64,000 bases of DNA from NCBI RefSeq assembly GCF_003688895.1, contig NZ_REFV01000010.1:1-64000 (forward strand). The letters are read 5' to 3'. The position numbers and the translations under genes are program-made. Positions within the stretch are counted from its first letter, which is position 1. The number at the start of each line of letters is the position of its first letter. Origin of the DNA: Dokdonia sinensis (GTDB taxonomy: Bacteria; Bacteroidota; Bacteroidia; Flavobacteriales; Flavobacteriaceae). Below the pieces are notes generated by a model. It was not told where the DNA came from and ran no database searches. It saw nothing but the letters and a program-made list of their open reading frames with translations. Positions 26,054 to 35,839 of the stretch are shown here, one piece after another.

Positions 26054-26476
26054 TCACTTTTTAGGTGAATTCATTTCATCATCCCAAGGAATAACTACAA
26101 CATCTAAAATTTCTCTTTTGTTGAAAGTTTGCACCCTTACCTCTTGAAGAATATCAGAATCCTTGAACCAAGCTTTCATTCGATAATTCATTGTGTCAGA
26201 CAAGGAGCCTTTTAACCTATCGATTTCCAGATGCTCTAATTTACCTAGTTTCTCATTGATATTCTTGAAATATGCTTCGCCTTTTTCAGATTCTAAAAAT
26301 TTTTCAAAACTTGAGGAAAGCCTCATTTTATTCTTGTTTATTTCTTCACTTTCATTGTTCACGATTTTCTCAGCTGCCTCTTCTACTTTTTTGGTACCTA
26401 AGACTGCTTTTGCAACTGGCGCACAACTAATTAAAAAACATCCTACGAACGTAATAATCATAATTTTCTTAATCAT
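26054..26476 (-). CDS. Small lipoprotein between parE and parC
   Basis: The 140-residue protein has a lipobox (FLISC, Cys at about 18), a helical charged middle (EEAAEKIVNNESEEINKNKM and SSFEKFLESEKGEAYF) and a beta-type end (ILDVVVIPWDD). I do not recognise a family. It is co-directional with parE and parC (22 bases before parC), so it is probably co-transcribed, although an envelope lipoprotein has no obvious tie to topoisomerase. It may be a later insertion into the parE-parC pair. Confidence 0.6.
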   Translation of the reverse strand: MIKKIMIITFVGCFLISCAPVAKAVLGTKKVEEAAEKIVNNESEEINKNKMRLSSSFEKFLESEKGEAYFKNINEKLGKLEHLEIDRLKGSLSDTMNYRMKAWFKDSDILQEVRVQTFNKREILDVVVIPWDDEMNSPKK

Positions 26477-26548
26477 CTCACTTTATTTAATGGGTTATAT
26501 AAATTAAGACGTCAAAAAAATTAAAATAGTTGCCTCGCTTTTAAATTT

Positions 26549-26562
26549 GCTTTCGCGAAAGC
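26549..26562. repeat. Iterated palindrome, 14-mer, intergenic
   Basis: GCTTTCGCGAAAGC between parE and the small lipoprotein gene; the only intergenic copy that keeps both full arms. Confidence 0.93.
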
Positions 26563-26570
26563 AAAAAAAC

Positions 26571-28427
26571 CTACTCCTCCACTACTCTATCCAATTCTAC
26601 TTTTAGGTTTTCGATGATAAACTTTTGTCTATCTGGCGTATTTTTTCCCATATAAAAAGACAGTAATTCCTCTATCATCAGCGCTTTGTCGAGCATTACG
26701 GGTGCTAATCTTATATCTTCCCCTATGAAAAATTTAAACTCATCTGGAGAAATCTCTCCAAGTCCCTTAAATCGCGTAATCTCAGGTTTTGCACCTAATG
26801 CTTCCATTGCATCTGCCTTCTCCTGATCGCTGTAACAGTAAAAAGTTTTCTTCTTGTTACGCACTCGGAATAATGGAGTTTCCAGAATATACAAATGTCC
26901 ATCCTTAATAAGCTCAGGAAAGAACTGAAGGAAAAAAGTAATCAATAGTAACCTAATGTGCATTCCATCCACATCTGCATCTGTCGCGATGACAATGTTA
27001 TTATATCTTAAATCCTCAATGGATTCTTCGATGTTCAGGGCCGCTTGAAGCAGGTTGAATTCCTCATTTTCATACACAATCTTTTTTGTGAGCCCATAAC
27101 TGTTTAATGGCTTCCCTTTAAGGCTAAAAACCGCTTGGGTATTTACATCCCTAGATTTTGTGATAGATCCACTTGCACTATCTCCCTCTGTAATAAAAAG
27201 TGTAGATTCTAGATTACGTTCTTTCTTACTGTCCGTAAGATGGATACGACAATCACGTAGTTTCTTATTGTGAAGACTGGATTTTTTTGCTCTGTCTCTC
27301 GCGAGTTTACGTATTCCAGAAAGGTCTTTACGTTCCCGTTCTGCTTGTAACACCTTACGTTGCAGTGCATCTGCCGTTTCTGGATTTTTGTGCAGGTAAT
27401 TATCTAAGGCCGTTTTTATAAAGTCATTTATGTAGGTACGTACCGTGGGAAGGTCGCCACCCATATCTGTACTACCCAGCTTTGTTTTGGTTTGCGACTC
27501 AAAGACAGGCTCCATTACTTTGATACTAATGGCAGAAACAATGGACTTTCTAATGTCCGAAGCATCATAGTTCTTACCGTAAAATTCGCGTACGGTTTTT
27601 ACAATGCTTTCGCGAAAGGCCGCTTGATGCGTTCCACCCTGCGTCGTGTTCTGACCATTTACAAACGAGTGATATTCCTCAGAGTACTGCGTTTTACTAT
27701 GTGTGAGCGCAATTTCAATATCCTCACCTTTTAAATGAATGATAGGATACAATCTATCCCCTTCTGCAATGCTTTCTGAGAGGAGATCTTTTAAACCGTT
27801 TTCAGAAAAGAATTTCTCTCCATTAAAAATTATGGTCAATCCCGGATTGAGGTACACGTAGTTTTTGAGCAGTCGTTCTACATACTCGCTACGAAATTTA
27901 AAATTCTTAAAAATGGAATCATCCGGAACGAATGATACCTTTGTACCACGACGTCGTGATGTCTCGTTCAGTAATTCTTCATCCTTTAATTCGCCACGCT
28001 CAAACTCGGCACTTGCAGATTTACCATCGCGGGTAGACTCCACCCTAAAGTAGTTAGAAAGTGCATTTACCGCTTTTGTACCGACCCCGTTAAGTCCTAC
28101 AGATTTCTTAAAAGCACGCGAGTCATACTTACCTCCCGTGTTCATTTTTGAAACCACATCTACCACTTTCCCTAGCGGAATCCCACGACCGTAATCCCGT
28201 ACAATAACTTTCTCTCCTTGTATGGAAATCTCGATGGTCTTACCAGCCCCCATCACAAACTCGTCGATACAGTTGTCAAGCACCTCTTTTACAAGGATAT
28301 AAATACCATCATCTGCACTTGAACCATCGCCTAATTTACCGATGTACATCCCAGGACGCATCCTGATATGTTCCTTCCAGTCGAGCGATCGTATGTTATC
28401 TTCGTTGTATTGTGTTTCCTGAGCCAT
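26571..28427 (-). CDS. parE: DNA topoisomerase IV subunit B
   Basis: The 618-residue ATPase subunit has the GHKL ATP-binding motifs ([12 protein letters not shown] near residue 48; [23 protein letters not shown]). The TOPRIM metal site follows ([11 protein letters not shown] and [18 protein letters not shown]), then the C-terminal GRYKGLGE-type stretch, here [15 protein letters not shown]. It pairs with parC downstream to form the decatenase. I start at 28427 ([13 protein letters not shown]); the 13 codons upstream of it are not family-like. An imperfect palindrome copy is read as FRES in [11 protein letters not shown]. Confidence 0.93.
   Translation of the reverse strand: MAQETQYNEDNIRSLDWKEHIRMRPGMYIGKLGDGSSADDGIYILVKEVLDNCIDEFVMGAGKTIEISIQGEKVIVRDYGRGIPLGKVVDVVSKMNTGGKYDSRAFKKSVGLNGVGTKAVNALSNYFRVESTRDGKSASAEFERGELKDEELLNETSRRRGTKVSFVPDDSIFKNFKFRSEYVERLLKNYVYLNPGLTIIFNGEKFFSENGLKDLLSESIAEGDRLYPIIHLKGEDIEIALTHSKTQYSEEYHSFVNGQNTTQGGTHQAAFRESIVKTVREFYGKNYDASDIRKSIVSAISIKVMEPVFESQTKTKLGSTDMGGDLPTVRTYINDFIKTALDNYLHKNPETADALQRKVLQAERERKDLSGIRKLARDRAKKSSLHNKKLRDCRIHLTDSKKERNLESTLFITEGDSASGSITKSRDVNTQAVFSLKGKPLNSYGLTKKIVYENEEFNLLQAALNIEESIEDLRYNNIVIATDADVDGMHIRLLLITFFLQFFPELIKDGHLYILETPLFRVRNKKKTFYCYSDQEKADAMEALGAKPEITRFKGLGEISPDEFKFFIGEDIRLAPVMLDKALMIEELLSFYMGKNTPDRQKFIIENLKVELDRVVEE
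27606..27618. repeat. Iterated palindrome, one arm shortened
   Basis: GCTTTCGCGAAAG followed by GCC inside parE, read as FRES; the right arm is lost where the protein is conserved. Confidence 0.85.
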
Positions 28428-28536
28428 AAAGTATCGTAGAGTCGCTAATATAAGGACTTGCGACACCTTAATGCAACAAGAAAAACAGAAGTAATTAACA
28501 ATTTAATAGATACGGTTGTTAATTGTTTTTTTAGCC

Positions 28537-28550
28537 CGCTTTCGCGAAAA
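28537..28550. repeat. Iterated palindrome, one arm degraded, intergenic
   Basis: CGCTTTCGCGAAAA between parE and the divergent gene at 28630. Confidence 0.85.
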
Positions 28551-28629
28551 TTTTAGACGAATCAAACCGACACTTCTGCCAAATATTTCGTCTATTTGCA
28601 CTTCATATTTTAAATCATTCATCCAGAAA

Positions 28630-29388
28630 ATGGCTGTCATAAGAGGACTAAACAGACGATTACTTTTGATTGCAGGCGTGGGCGGAATCATAGCCCTCTT
28701 CTTTATTTTTAGAGGTAAAGATGCAACAGTCATTCCCGAGACTGGAGCAACCTTCCTTGCCAAAATAATGGATGAACACGGTGGCAAAAAGGCTTGGGAC
28801 AGCATTAATAAAATCTCATTTCTCAAAACATTTAGCCTATACAAAGAAGATGGTTCCGTAGAAATGACGCGTAACGAGAAACATTCCTATGGGTATACTA
28901 ATGGAATCTCCAGACTTGTACAATGGAAACAAGATGAGAAAACGTATAACCTAGTTCAAGATGATAATACCTACAGCCAAGTTATCGATGGGCAACTGGA
29001 TACACTTGCTACAACCGAGCAGTTAAGAAATAAGATGCAAGCCTCAACCTTTGTGCTAGGACTTCCCTACACTCTAGATACACCCACTAATGAGCTTTCA
29101 TATAACGGACTAAAAACTTTCGAAGGGAACATCGCACACGAACTAGAGGTCCGTTTTCAGGGTTCTGAGGATATCTGGTGGCTGTATTATTCGGAAGCAG
29201 AGTTGGAATGGCTGGGATATTGGGTAAAGACATCGGGCCATTACAGTCTGGTGCTCAATACGGAAATGATTGTAGAGAATGGGTTTTTGCTTTCGCGAAA
29301 GCGTAAAAGCTACCGTACAGATTCGCTACGCAATAAAACATATCTACGCGCGGAATATCTGTATGACAACTATGCCATAATAAAGTAG
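28630..29388 (+). CDS. Membrane-anchored protein of unknown function (LolA-like fold suspected)
   Basis: I start at the ATG at 28630 (MAVIRGLNRRLLLIAG, 252 residues). Upstream codons in frame read through the degraded palindrome and are probably untranslated. One N-terminal helix (about 10-28) anchors a periplasmic domain. Its strand pattern (IMDEHGGKKAWDSINKISFL..., VEMTRNEKHSYGYTNG, EDIWWLYYSEAELEWLGYWV) is similar to flavobacterial DUF6503/LolA-like proteins; that family name is from memory and unverified. The palindrome is read as LSRKR near the C-terminus. Confidence 0.65.
   Translation: MAVIRGLNRRLLLIAGVGGIIALFFIFRGKDATVIPETGATFLAKIMDEHGGKKAWDSINKISFLKTFSLYKEDGSVEMTRNEKHSYGYTNGISRLVQWKQDEKTYNLVQDDNTYSQVIDGQLDTLATTEQLRNKMQASTFVLGLPYTLDTPTNELSYNGLKTFEGNIAHELEVRFQGSEDIWWLYYSEAELEWLGYWVKTSGHYSLVLNTEMIVENGFLLSRKRKSYRTDSLRNKTYLRAEYLYDNYAIIK
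29289..29303. repeat. Iterated palindrome, 15-mer
   Basis: GCTTTCGCGAAAGCG near the 3' end of the gene at 28630, read as LSRKR. Confidence 0.93.
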
Positions 29389-29415
29389 AAATAGCTGTAT
29401 TTTTAAAAGAAAAAA

Positions 29416-29589
29416 ATGGCTGGATTATTTTCACGTAAGACTCCGCTTCAAAAATTAGAAGCAAAACACAAAAAAGTATTGGAAGATGCCTTTAAAACCT
29501 CGCAAACGAATCGGTCTGCTGGGGATACTTTGTATGCTCAGGCAAATGAAATCGAGAAGGAAATTGAAAAGTTAAAGGCGGACCAGTAA
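29416..29589 (+). CDS. Lacal_2735-family small protein
   Basis: This 57-codon frame starts MAGLFSRKTPLQKLEAKHKK, continues with a DAFKTSQTNRSAGDTLYAQA-type helix, and ends KLKADQ. The L-x-K-L-x-x-K-x-K-x-L...A...S-x-T-N-R pattern matches the short Lacal_2735 family of Flavobacteriia, predicted to form two helices. Function unknown. It starts 27 bases after the preceding gene and may share its transcript. Confidence 0.8.
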   Translation: MAGLFSRKTPLQKLEAKHKKVLEDAFKTSQTNRSAGDTLYAQANEIEKEIEKLKADQ

Positions 29590-29658
29590 GAGGTATCGCT
29601 GTTAATAAATACCCACATTTAGGGCGTAAGAGGTTTCTTTTTATACTCCTGCGCTCAT

Positions 29659-29666
29659 TATATTTG
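29659..29666 (+). promoter_or_regulatory. -7 promoter box 6 bases before the dnaX ATG
   Basis: TATATTTG matches TAnnTTTG; the dnaX ATG is at 29673, which suggests a nearly leaderless transcript. Confidence 0.4.
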
Positions 29667-29672
29667 TGACCT

Positions 29673-31520
29673 ATGGAACCATTTATTGTATCTGCCCGAA
29701 AATATCGCCCGACGACTTTTAAAGACGTTGTGGGACAGCAGGCAATTACAAATACGCTAGAGAATGCCATTGCAAATGACCACCTTGCACAGGCACTGCT
29801 TTTTTGTGGTCCCAGAGGTGTAGGAAAAACGAGTTGTGCGCGTATTCTTGCAAAACGTATCAACACGGATGAAAACACGAGTCCCGATGAGGATTTTGCC
29901 TTTAATGTTTTTGAGCTCGATGCGGCGTCTAACAACTCGGTAGATGATATACGGAACTTGATAGACCAAGTGCGTATCCCACCGCAAGTAGGAAAGTACA
30001 AAGTGTACATTATAGATGAGGTACATATGCTTTCTCAAGCGGCATTTAATGCTTTCTTAAAAACGCTAGAAGAGCCTCCTAAACACGCTATTTTCATTCT
30101 CGCCACTACAGAGAAACACAAGATTATCCCGACGATATTATCGCGATGCCAGATTTTTGACTTTAAGCGTATTACCGTTACAGATGCACGCCAGCATCTT
30201 GTACAAATAGCACAAGAAGAAGGTATTGAAGCAGATGAAGATGCATTACACATCATTGCTCAAAAGGCTGATGGTGCAATGCGGGATGCCTTATCCATAT
30301 TTGACAGGGTTGTTAGTTTTAGTGGAAAAAAGCTTTCGCGAAAAGCGGTAACCGAAAACCTGAATGTTCTAGATTACGAGACCTATTTTACTGCAACGGA
30401 CCTTATTCTAGAAAATAATATCCCGGAGCTATTGGTGCAGTTTGATACTATACTCTCTCGTGGATTTGATGGACATCACTTTATAGCGGGACTTGCTTCA
30501 CATTTTAGAGACCTAATGGTTTGTAAAAACCCTCCAACGATTCATTTGCTGGAAGTAGGTAAAGACACCAAATTAAAATACCACGAGCAAGCCCAAAAAA
30601 CAGATCTTGACTTCCTGCTGAAAGGGATTGAAATTGCAAACACTTGCGATTTAAAATATCGAACGAGTAGGAATCAGCGTCTTCTCGTAGAGTTATGTTT
30701 GATGCAACTAGCCTCTATCACATTTGATGGAGAAAAAAAAAATGACGGCCCCTTCTTAATTCCGCCATCGTACTACAAAATTGATACAAACGCAGATTTT
30801 AGTAGGAAAGAAAGCAATCAATTTATCGCAACCCCTGCGACCAATCCCATTAAAAAGGAGGTTGAGGTCACTGCTACTGAAGAAGTTGCTCCCGAAATAA
30901 AGAAACAAACTATTACTGCGACACCCGTTCAAGAAACACCAGCAATTGCTGAGAACGCTAGCGAAATACTTAAATCATCAAACGAGAATTCTTCTGTTTC
31001 CCGAGATGCCCAAATCACTAAGGAAACAGAAACTTTTGCCCCGACCATCGAACCTCGCCAGAATCGAATTTCCGGTCTTTCACTAAAAGGATTGCAAAAG
31101 AAAAAAGAACTCGAAAAAGAACGTGCTTCTCAAAAGGTAGATGTCACAAATTTACCTAAGGAACCGTTTACTGAGATTGCTATGCAGGCCGCCTGGCAAG
31201 AATACGTGACCAAAATAACAAACGCTGGAGAAAAGATTATCGCATCAAACCTAGAAGCAGATGAGCCTAGGTTAAAAGGTACCACGATACATCTTGAATT
31301 TCCTAACGAAACAATGAAGGTCGAGGTAGAACGTGCGCAGGGACCCCTATTGGAATTCCTAAAACGCAAACTTAATAATTACGATATAACGCTGGAGATT
31401 GTTGTAAATGAGGAAGTACAGCGCAAATACGCTTACACCCCACAAGAGAAATATGAGAAGTTACTTTCTCAAAATCCTGCGCTAGATATACTTAGAAAAA
31501 CATTTGATTTAGATTTCTAA
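29673..31520 (+). CDS. dnaX: DNA polymerase III subunit gamma/tau
   Basis: DnaX is the clamp-loader ATPase. It has the Walker A motif (GPRGVGKTSCARILA, residues 46-60), Walker B/DExH (VYIIDEVHMLSQAAFNAF), sensor 1 (ILATTEKHKIIPTILSRCQ) and domains II-III to about residue 370. A low-complexity Thr/Glu/Pro linker (about 395-470) and a tau-like C-terminal domain follow. The cysteine zinc module usual between Walker A and B in proteobacteria is missing: there is no Cys between about residues 56 and 110. The palindrome, with one extra A, is read as LSRK in a loop. I did not find a clear slippery site for a gamma form. Confidence 0.95.
   Translation: MEPFIVSARKYRPTTFKDVVGQQAITNTLENAIANDHLAQALLFCGPRGVGKTSCARILAKRINTDENTSPDEDFAFNVFELDAASNNSVDDIRNLIDQVRIPPQVGKYKVYIIDEVHMLSQAAFNAFLKTLEEPPKHAIFILATTEKHKIIPTILSRCQIFDFKRITVTDARQHLVQIAQEEGIEADEDALHIIAQKADGAMRDALSIFDRVVSFSGKKLSRKAVTENLNVLDYETYFTATDLILENNIPELLVQFDTILSRGFDGHHFIAGLASHFRDLMVCKNPPTIHLLEVGKDTKLKYHEQAQKTDLDFLLKGIEIANTCDLKYRTSRNQRLLVELCLMQLASITFDGEKKNDGPFLIPPSYYKIDTNADFSRKESNQFIATPATNPIKKEVEVTATEEVAPEIKKQTITATPVQETPAIAENASEILKSSNENSSVSRDAQITKETETFAPTIEPRQNRISGLSLKGLQKKKELEKERASQKVDVTNLPKEPFTEIAMQAAWQEYVTKITNAGEKIIASNLEADEPRLKGTTIHLEFPNETMKVEVERAQGPLLEFLKRKLNNYDITLEIVVNEEVQRKYAYTPQEKYEKLLSQNPALDILRKTFDLDF
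30332..30343. repeat. Iterated palindrome, arm interrupted by one base
   Basis: GCTTTCGCGAAA then AGCG inside dnaX, read as LSRKA. Confidence 0.8.
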
Positions 31521-31539
31521 TCGCAAAAAAACAAAGATT

Positions 31540-32148
31540 ATGGAAGAAGAAAAAGCAGCGATTAAGATGCTTCACTTAAAATTACCCACGGACCCGAGAT
31601 GGGTAAATATTGTAGAAAAAAATGTAGATGAAATCCTGACGGATCACGCCTACTGCGAGCAAAAAGCAGCATCTACGGCGATTTCCTTTATTATAGGATT
31701 TCCCGACCATACCGAGCTTGTATCTGAGATGAGTGACCTTGTAATGGAAGAGATGAGCCATTTTAAAATGGTACACGACATTATAAAAGAAAGAGGTGGT
31801 CATTTAGGTCGAGAAAGAAAAGATCCTTATGTTCATAAACTCCGCTTTTTCTTTCCTAAAGGAGGATCTCGCACAGAAAGTTTAGTAAATAGACTTCTCG
31901 TTGCGGCACTTATAGAAGGTAGAAGTTGTGAGCGGTTTAGATTACTTTCAGAAGAGCTAGAAGATAAAAAGCTTGCAAAGTTCTATAGAAAGCTGATGAT
32001 AAGCGAAGCTGGTCATTATACAATGTTTCTCAACTTTGCCAGAAAATATGGCGATAGAGAGATTGTAGATAAAAAATGGCAAGAACTTCTGGCCTTTGAG
32101 GCTGAGGTTATGAAAGAATTGAGTACCGGAGAAACAATCCACGGTTAA
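31540..32148 (+). CDS. miaE: MiaE-like tRNA hydroxylase
   Basis: The 202-residue protein is a ferritin-like diiron helical bundle. Iron-binding residues are visible in DHAYCEQKAAS, MEEMSHFKMVH, LIEGRSCERF and SEAGHYTMF, the E...ExxH...E...ExxH set of MiaE. MiaE hydroxylates the isopentenyl side chain of ms2i6A37 in tRNA. The gene follows dnaX by 19 bases and a terminator follows it, so the two probably share a transcript. Assignment to MiaE rather than another ferritin-like hydroxylase is from overall sequence pattern. Confidence 0.88.
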   Translation: MEEEKAAIKMLHLKLPTDPRWVNIVEKNVDEILTDHAYCEQKAASTAISFIIGFPDHTELVSEMSDLVMEEMSHFKMVHDIIKERGGHLGRERKDPYVHKLRFFFPKGGSRTESLVNRLLVAALIEGRSCERFRLLSEELEDKKLAKFYRKLMISEAGHYTMFLNFARKYGDREIVDKKWQELLAFEAEVMKELSTGETIHG

Positions 32149-32171
32149 GAAAATACCTTATCAAACTAAAA

Positions 32172-32197
32172 ATGCCTGAGACTTACATCTCAGGCAT
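32172..32197. terminator. Bidirectional intrinsic terminator
   Basis: The 10-bp arms ATGCCTGAGA and TCTCAGGCAT enclose a 6-base loop between the convergent miaE-like gene and the beta-barrel gene. Confidence 0.8.
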
Positions 32198-32219
32198 TCT
32201 TATATAATATGTCTTCTTA

Positions 32220-32855
32220 TTAAAGTCTGTACCCTAACACAAAAGAGAAATAGGCATTTTTACCCGATAGATTTCTATAACGATTATCTTGATTCACCTC
32301 ATTAGAACCTTCAAGCTGCACTCGAATAGGAATGTCTGCATCGTCTTCAAAAACTTCTGCAAAACCTAAGGTGTATCTGGCCTCAACAAAGATATTTTCT
32401 CCAAAGAAATACCCTATTCCTCCAAAAGCACTAAAGTCGATAGACTTGTAATCATTAGACTGTTCAAAGAAAGAAACCTTAATTGCTGCCTGAGGTCCGG
32501 CTAGAACATAGAGTTTACTAAAGTCATATTTTAAGGCTAGTGGTAACTGCAGTTGCTCATATTTAAATGCATCTCCTTTATTTCCTAAGGACGTGAATAA
32601 AAATTCCGGTTGGAATTTGAGCTTTTCTGTTATTGGAATCTCTGCAAAAAAACCTGTAGTTACAGCGATGCGTCCATCTTCGTTATCACCTGGGGATGCA
32701 ATAGGGGTTTCTCCCTCTACATTTACTAAATCGAAAGAAAAATCACTTATTGATGTTGATGCGAGTCCAAATTTAAAACCATATCTGGTTCCCTGAGCTT
32801 GCATAGTCGCGCCAAACATTAAAAATATCGAACTTAGGAGTATTATTTTTTTCAT
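32220..32855 (-). CDS. Outer-membrane beta-barrel protein (PorT-like family)
   Basis: The 211-residue protein has a signal peptide (about 1-20, ending TMQAQG) and alternating amphipathic strands starting with YGFKFGLASTSISDFSF. It ends in an aromatic-rich strand (NAYFSFVLGYRL) as in outer-membrane barrels. It resembles the small 'outer membrane beta-barrel / PorT' proteins of Bacteroidetes, but is not specifically the T9SS component PorT. It follows ppx in the same direction (19 bases) and may share its transcript. Confidence 0.75.
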   Translation of the reverse strand: MKKIILLSSIFLMFGATMQAQGTRYGFKFGLASTSISDFSFDLVNVEGETPIASPGDNEDGRIAVTTGFFAEIPITEKLKFQPEFLFTSLGNKGDAFKYEQLQLPLALKYDFSKLYVLAGPQAAIKVSFFEQSNDYKSIDFSAFGGIGYFFGENIFVEARYTLGFAEVFEDDADIPIRVQLEGSNEVNQDNRYRNLSGKNAYFSFVLGYRL

Positions 32856-32874
32856 AATTATTTTATGCTATTTA

Positions 32875-33777
32875 TTAATCTAAATCTGTTTTGGTTGCAA
32901 GATACTGACTTTTTATAATTCCGTCTGCTAATCCTATTTTAGGTACAAAGATTTGCTTTGAACGTCCCCACTTCATCGCCGAAAGGTAAATACGCATCGC
33001 GGGAATGATCACATCTGCCCTATCCTGATTTAATCCTAGGTCTACTATACGATCTTCGTAACTATAGGACTGTAGCTCTTCATAAAACTGAGTCATAAAT
33101 AAGTACGATAAAGGTTTACCTACTTTTCGACCACTGAGCTTAAAAATCTTATTAATATTACCTCCAGATCCCACAAGATTTAGTCGGTCGTAAGAAGCCG
33201 TGTGCTCACGAATCCATTGTTGTAGTTCTTCCCAATCTTTATGTGATACTAAGTCATTGAGTAATCGTACTGTCCCTATTTTAAAAGAACGGCTTACAAT
33301 TAGTTTGCCCTCGCTGTAAACGGTAAATTCTGTACTTCCTCCACCTACGTCTACATAAAGGTAGTTTTGGTCATCACTTAGGAGTGTATGTAGATCTGTG
33401 GCCGCAATTATTGCCGCTTCTTCATCACCATCTATGATCTCAATGTTGATAGAGGTTTTTTCTTTTATTGCTTTCGCGAAAGCGTATCCATTACCAGCCT
33501 CACGCATCGCACTCGTAGCACAGGCACGATACTGAGTAACCTTGTGCGCGTTCATTAACAGACGGAATGCCGTCATCGCATCAATCATTCGCTCAAGATT
33601 TTCTTGAGAAATTTCCTTTGACTTAAAAACATCTTCCCCTAAACGAATGGGAACTCTAATAAGGGCACTCTTACGAAAAATTGCTGGCTCATCATTGCGT
33701 TCTAAAACATTAGAAATAAGAAGTCGTATAGCATTAGACCCAATATCTATAGCGCCAAATTTTTGAATCTTAAGCAT
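32875..33777 (-). CDS. ppx: Ppx/GppA-type exopolyphosphatase
   Basis: The 300-residue protein has the actin-like ATPase/Ppx motifs: GAIDIGSNAIRLLI (phosphate 1), YVDVGGGSTEFTVY (phosphate 2) and LVGSGGNINKIFKL. It should hydrolyse terminal phosphates of polyphosphate, or of pppGpp if GppA-like; the ppk1 neighbour favours polyphosphate. It is shorter than E. coli Ppx, lacking the C-terminal domain, as is usual in this phylum. It overlaps ppk1 by 8 bases. The palindrome is read as AFAKA in a loop. Confidence 0.88.
   Translation of the reverse strand: MLKIQKFGAIDIGSNAIRLLISNVLERNDEPAIFRKSALIRVPIRLGEDVFKSKEISQENLERMIDAMTAFRLLMNAHKVTQYRACATSAMREAGNGYAFAKAIKEKTSINIEIIDGDEEAAIIAATDLHTLLSDDQNYLYVDVGGGSTEFTVYSEGKLIVSRSFKIGTVRLLNDLVSHKDWEELQQWIREHTASYDRLNLVGSGGNINKIFKLSGRKVGKPLSYLFMTQFYEELQSYSYEDRIVDLGLNQDRADVIIPAMRIYLSAMKWGRSKQIFVPKIGLADGIIKSQYLATKTDLD
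33470..33484. repeat. Iterated palindrome, 15-mer
   Basis: GCTTTCGCGAAAGCG in ppx, read as AFAKA. Confidence 0.93.
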
Positions 33778-35839
33778 TGAGACCCAATTTATCTAGATAG
33801 TAATCATAAGTAGCAAATTGTGATCGAACTTTAGTTTTATCGTTTTTTCTGTAAGCGTTGTCTTGAGCAGCATTGAGCAATCTAGCTTTAACATTATCCT
33901 GCCAGCAAATCTCGTGTGTATCTATAATTTCTTGCTTTATATCTTCTGCATAAATAGGGCAGGTAACCTCCACTCTATTGTCTAAATTTCTACTCATCCA
34001 ATCTGAAGATGATATAAATACCTGTTCTTTACCTCGCTCACCAAATATATATACTCGAGGGTGCTCTAAAAATTTATCTACTATACTGATGAGTTCAATA
34101 TTCTCACTCATCCCAGGTATTCCTGGAATCAAGCAACATATACCTCTGACAATCATTTCGACCTTTACTCCAGCCTGACTAGCTTCATACAATTTATCTA
34201 TTATGTCGTAGTTAGAAATACTATTGAGTTTAAGACGTATCAAGCCTTTGCCCCCAGATTGCACTTTTGTAATTTCTGCATCGATCATTTTATTAAAACG
34301 ATTACGGGCGTATAAAGGCGATACAATAAGGTGCTTATATTTATTTACAATATAGTTTGTCTCAAAAAAGTTAAAGAGTTTATTAAGGTCTTTAAGAATT
34401 TCTTGGTTTGCGGTAAATAAAGTGTAATCCGTATAAATACGGGCCGTAGCGTGATTAAAATTACCAGTACTTATGAAGCCGTAACGCTTTACCTTCTTAT
34501 TCTCATTACGTTCTATTACACAAACTTTGCTATGTACTTTTAATCCTGGAACACCAAAAATGAGTCGCACACCTTCGTTTTCCATCTTTTTAGCATACAT
34601 CATATTTGCTGCTTCGTCAAAACGCGCACGCAGCTCAATCTGGACAGTTACCTGTTTACCATTTTGGGCAGCGTTAATTAATGCACTAGCGATACTAGAA
34701 ATTTTGGCGAGACGGTAAATAGTAATTTTTATGGATATCACTTTAGGGTCCAGCGCCGCTTCCCGTAACATTTTTATGGTGTAAGAAAATGTTTGGTATG
34801 GAGTATATTGTAAATAATCCTTTTCGGCTACCTTCTCAAACATGCTATCTTCAAGGTGCAATCCTTTTATAGGTAGTGGTTTTACTTTCTCATATAAAAG
34901 ATCTGCTCTGCCCAAACTGGGAAAGCTCATGTAATCTTTGCGGTTATGGTAGCGACCACCTGGAATTATACTATCGGTACGATCTATTCCTAGTTTGTGT
35001 AGTAAGAACTTGAGTGTTGATTTTTCAATGGTTTTATCAAATACAAAACGTACCGGTTGCCCATCTTCTCGTCCTTTTACACTTCGTGAAAGCTTCTCAA
35101 CAAAACTCTTACCTAAATCTGACTCAATATCTAATTCTGCATCACGAGTGATTTTAATCATATGTGATGTTATTGAATCATACTTAAATATGTTGAAAAT
35201 ACTGTCCAGATTATAGCGTATCAAGTCATCGAGTATCATAATGTAATCTTTCCCATCTATAGACGGCATTACAATAAAACGATCTATCGTACTAGGGATT
35301 TCTAGTAGAGCATATAATGGTTTTTGTGTTTCAGTAAGAACCATCTTTACCATAAGGTAGGCATCAAGATCCTGAATACGTGGTAACTCAACGTCTTCAC
35401 GAAGTATAATTGTCTCGACGGCTAGACTTACTTGATCCGTAAAAAATTCTTGTACAAACCTTTTGTGTACTTCGTGCTCGATCTCTTTTTCGTTGAGTAC
35501 GTAAATATTCTCCTTTGCCAGCCGCTTATGGATATCTTTAAGAATCTCCAGACTTTCTGTTTGCTGGCTGATTACGATTTCGGTAATTCTCTCAAGAAGT
35601 TCTTCTGCCGAATAGACTCCAAGCGCTTTGCGCCCCGTTTTACCAGCCTCTACGATCCTGCGTACCGTTGCATAACGAACTCTAAAAAACTCATCAAGGT
35701 TGTTTGAGAAAATACCTAAAAATCGCAATCTCTCAATAAGTGGCACCGTCTCGTCTGCTGCTTCCTGTAATACACGAGCATTAAATTGTAACCAACTCAA
35801 CTCTCTATTTATATATCTTTTTTCTTGATTGTTTGTCAT
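33770..35839 (-). CDS. ppk1: Polyphosphate kinase 1
   Basis: The 689-residue enzyme makes polyphosphate from ATP. It has the N-terminal domain (YINRELSWLQFNARVLQEA), the head domain and the two phospholipase D-like catalytic domains. The phosphorylated His lies in the GVPGLKVHSKVCVIE segment; ISIKITIYRLAKISSIA and IELRARFDEAANMMYA line the active site. The length is normal. It overlaps ppx by 8 bases downstream and shares one base with the sixA-like stop upstream (TAATG), so synthesis and breakdown enzymes are translated together. No palindrome copy lies in this 2-kb gene. Confidence 0.95.
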   Translation of the reverse strand: MTNNQEKRYINRELSWLQFNARVLQEAADETVPLIERLRFLGIFSNNLDEFFRVRYATVRRIVEAGKTGRKALGVYSAEELLERITEIVISQQTESLEILKDIHKRLAKENIYVLNEKEIEHEVHKRFVQEFFTDQVSLAVETIILREDVELPRIQDLDAYLMVKMVLTETQKPLYALLEIPSTIDRFIVMPSIDGKDYIMILDDLIRYNLDSIFNIFKYDSITSHMIKITRDAELDIESDLGKSFVEKLSRSVKGREDGQPVRFVFDKTIEKSTLKFLLHKLGIDRTDSIIPGGRYHNRKDYMSFPSLGRADLLYEKVKPLPIKGLHLEDSMFEKVAEKDYLQYTPYQTFSYTIKMLREAALDPKVISIKITIYRLAKISSIASALINAAQNGKQVTVQIELRARFDEAANMMYAKKMENEGVRLIFGVPGLKVHSKVCVIERNENKKVKRYGFISTGNFNHATARIYTDYTLFTANQEILKDLNKLFNFFETNYIVNKYKHLIVSPLYARNRFNKMIDAEITKVQSGGKGLIRLKLNSISNYDIIDKLYEASQAGVKVEMIVRGICCLIPGIPGMSENIELISIVDKFLEHPRVYIFGERGKEQVFISSSDWMSRNLDNRVEVTCPIYAEDIKQEIIDTHEICWQDNVKARLLNAAQDNAYRKNDKTKVRSQFATYDYYLDKLGLNA

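Noticed and set aside
23353-28427. The type IIA topoisomerase pair as DNA gyrase
   Set aside because: parE and parC are near neighbours, and the A subunit lacks an evident QRRGG box; topoisomerase IV fits better.
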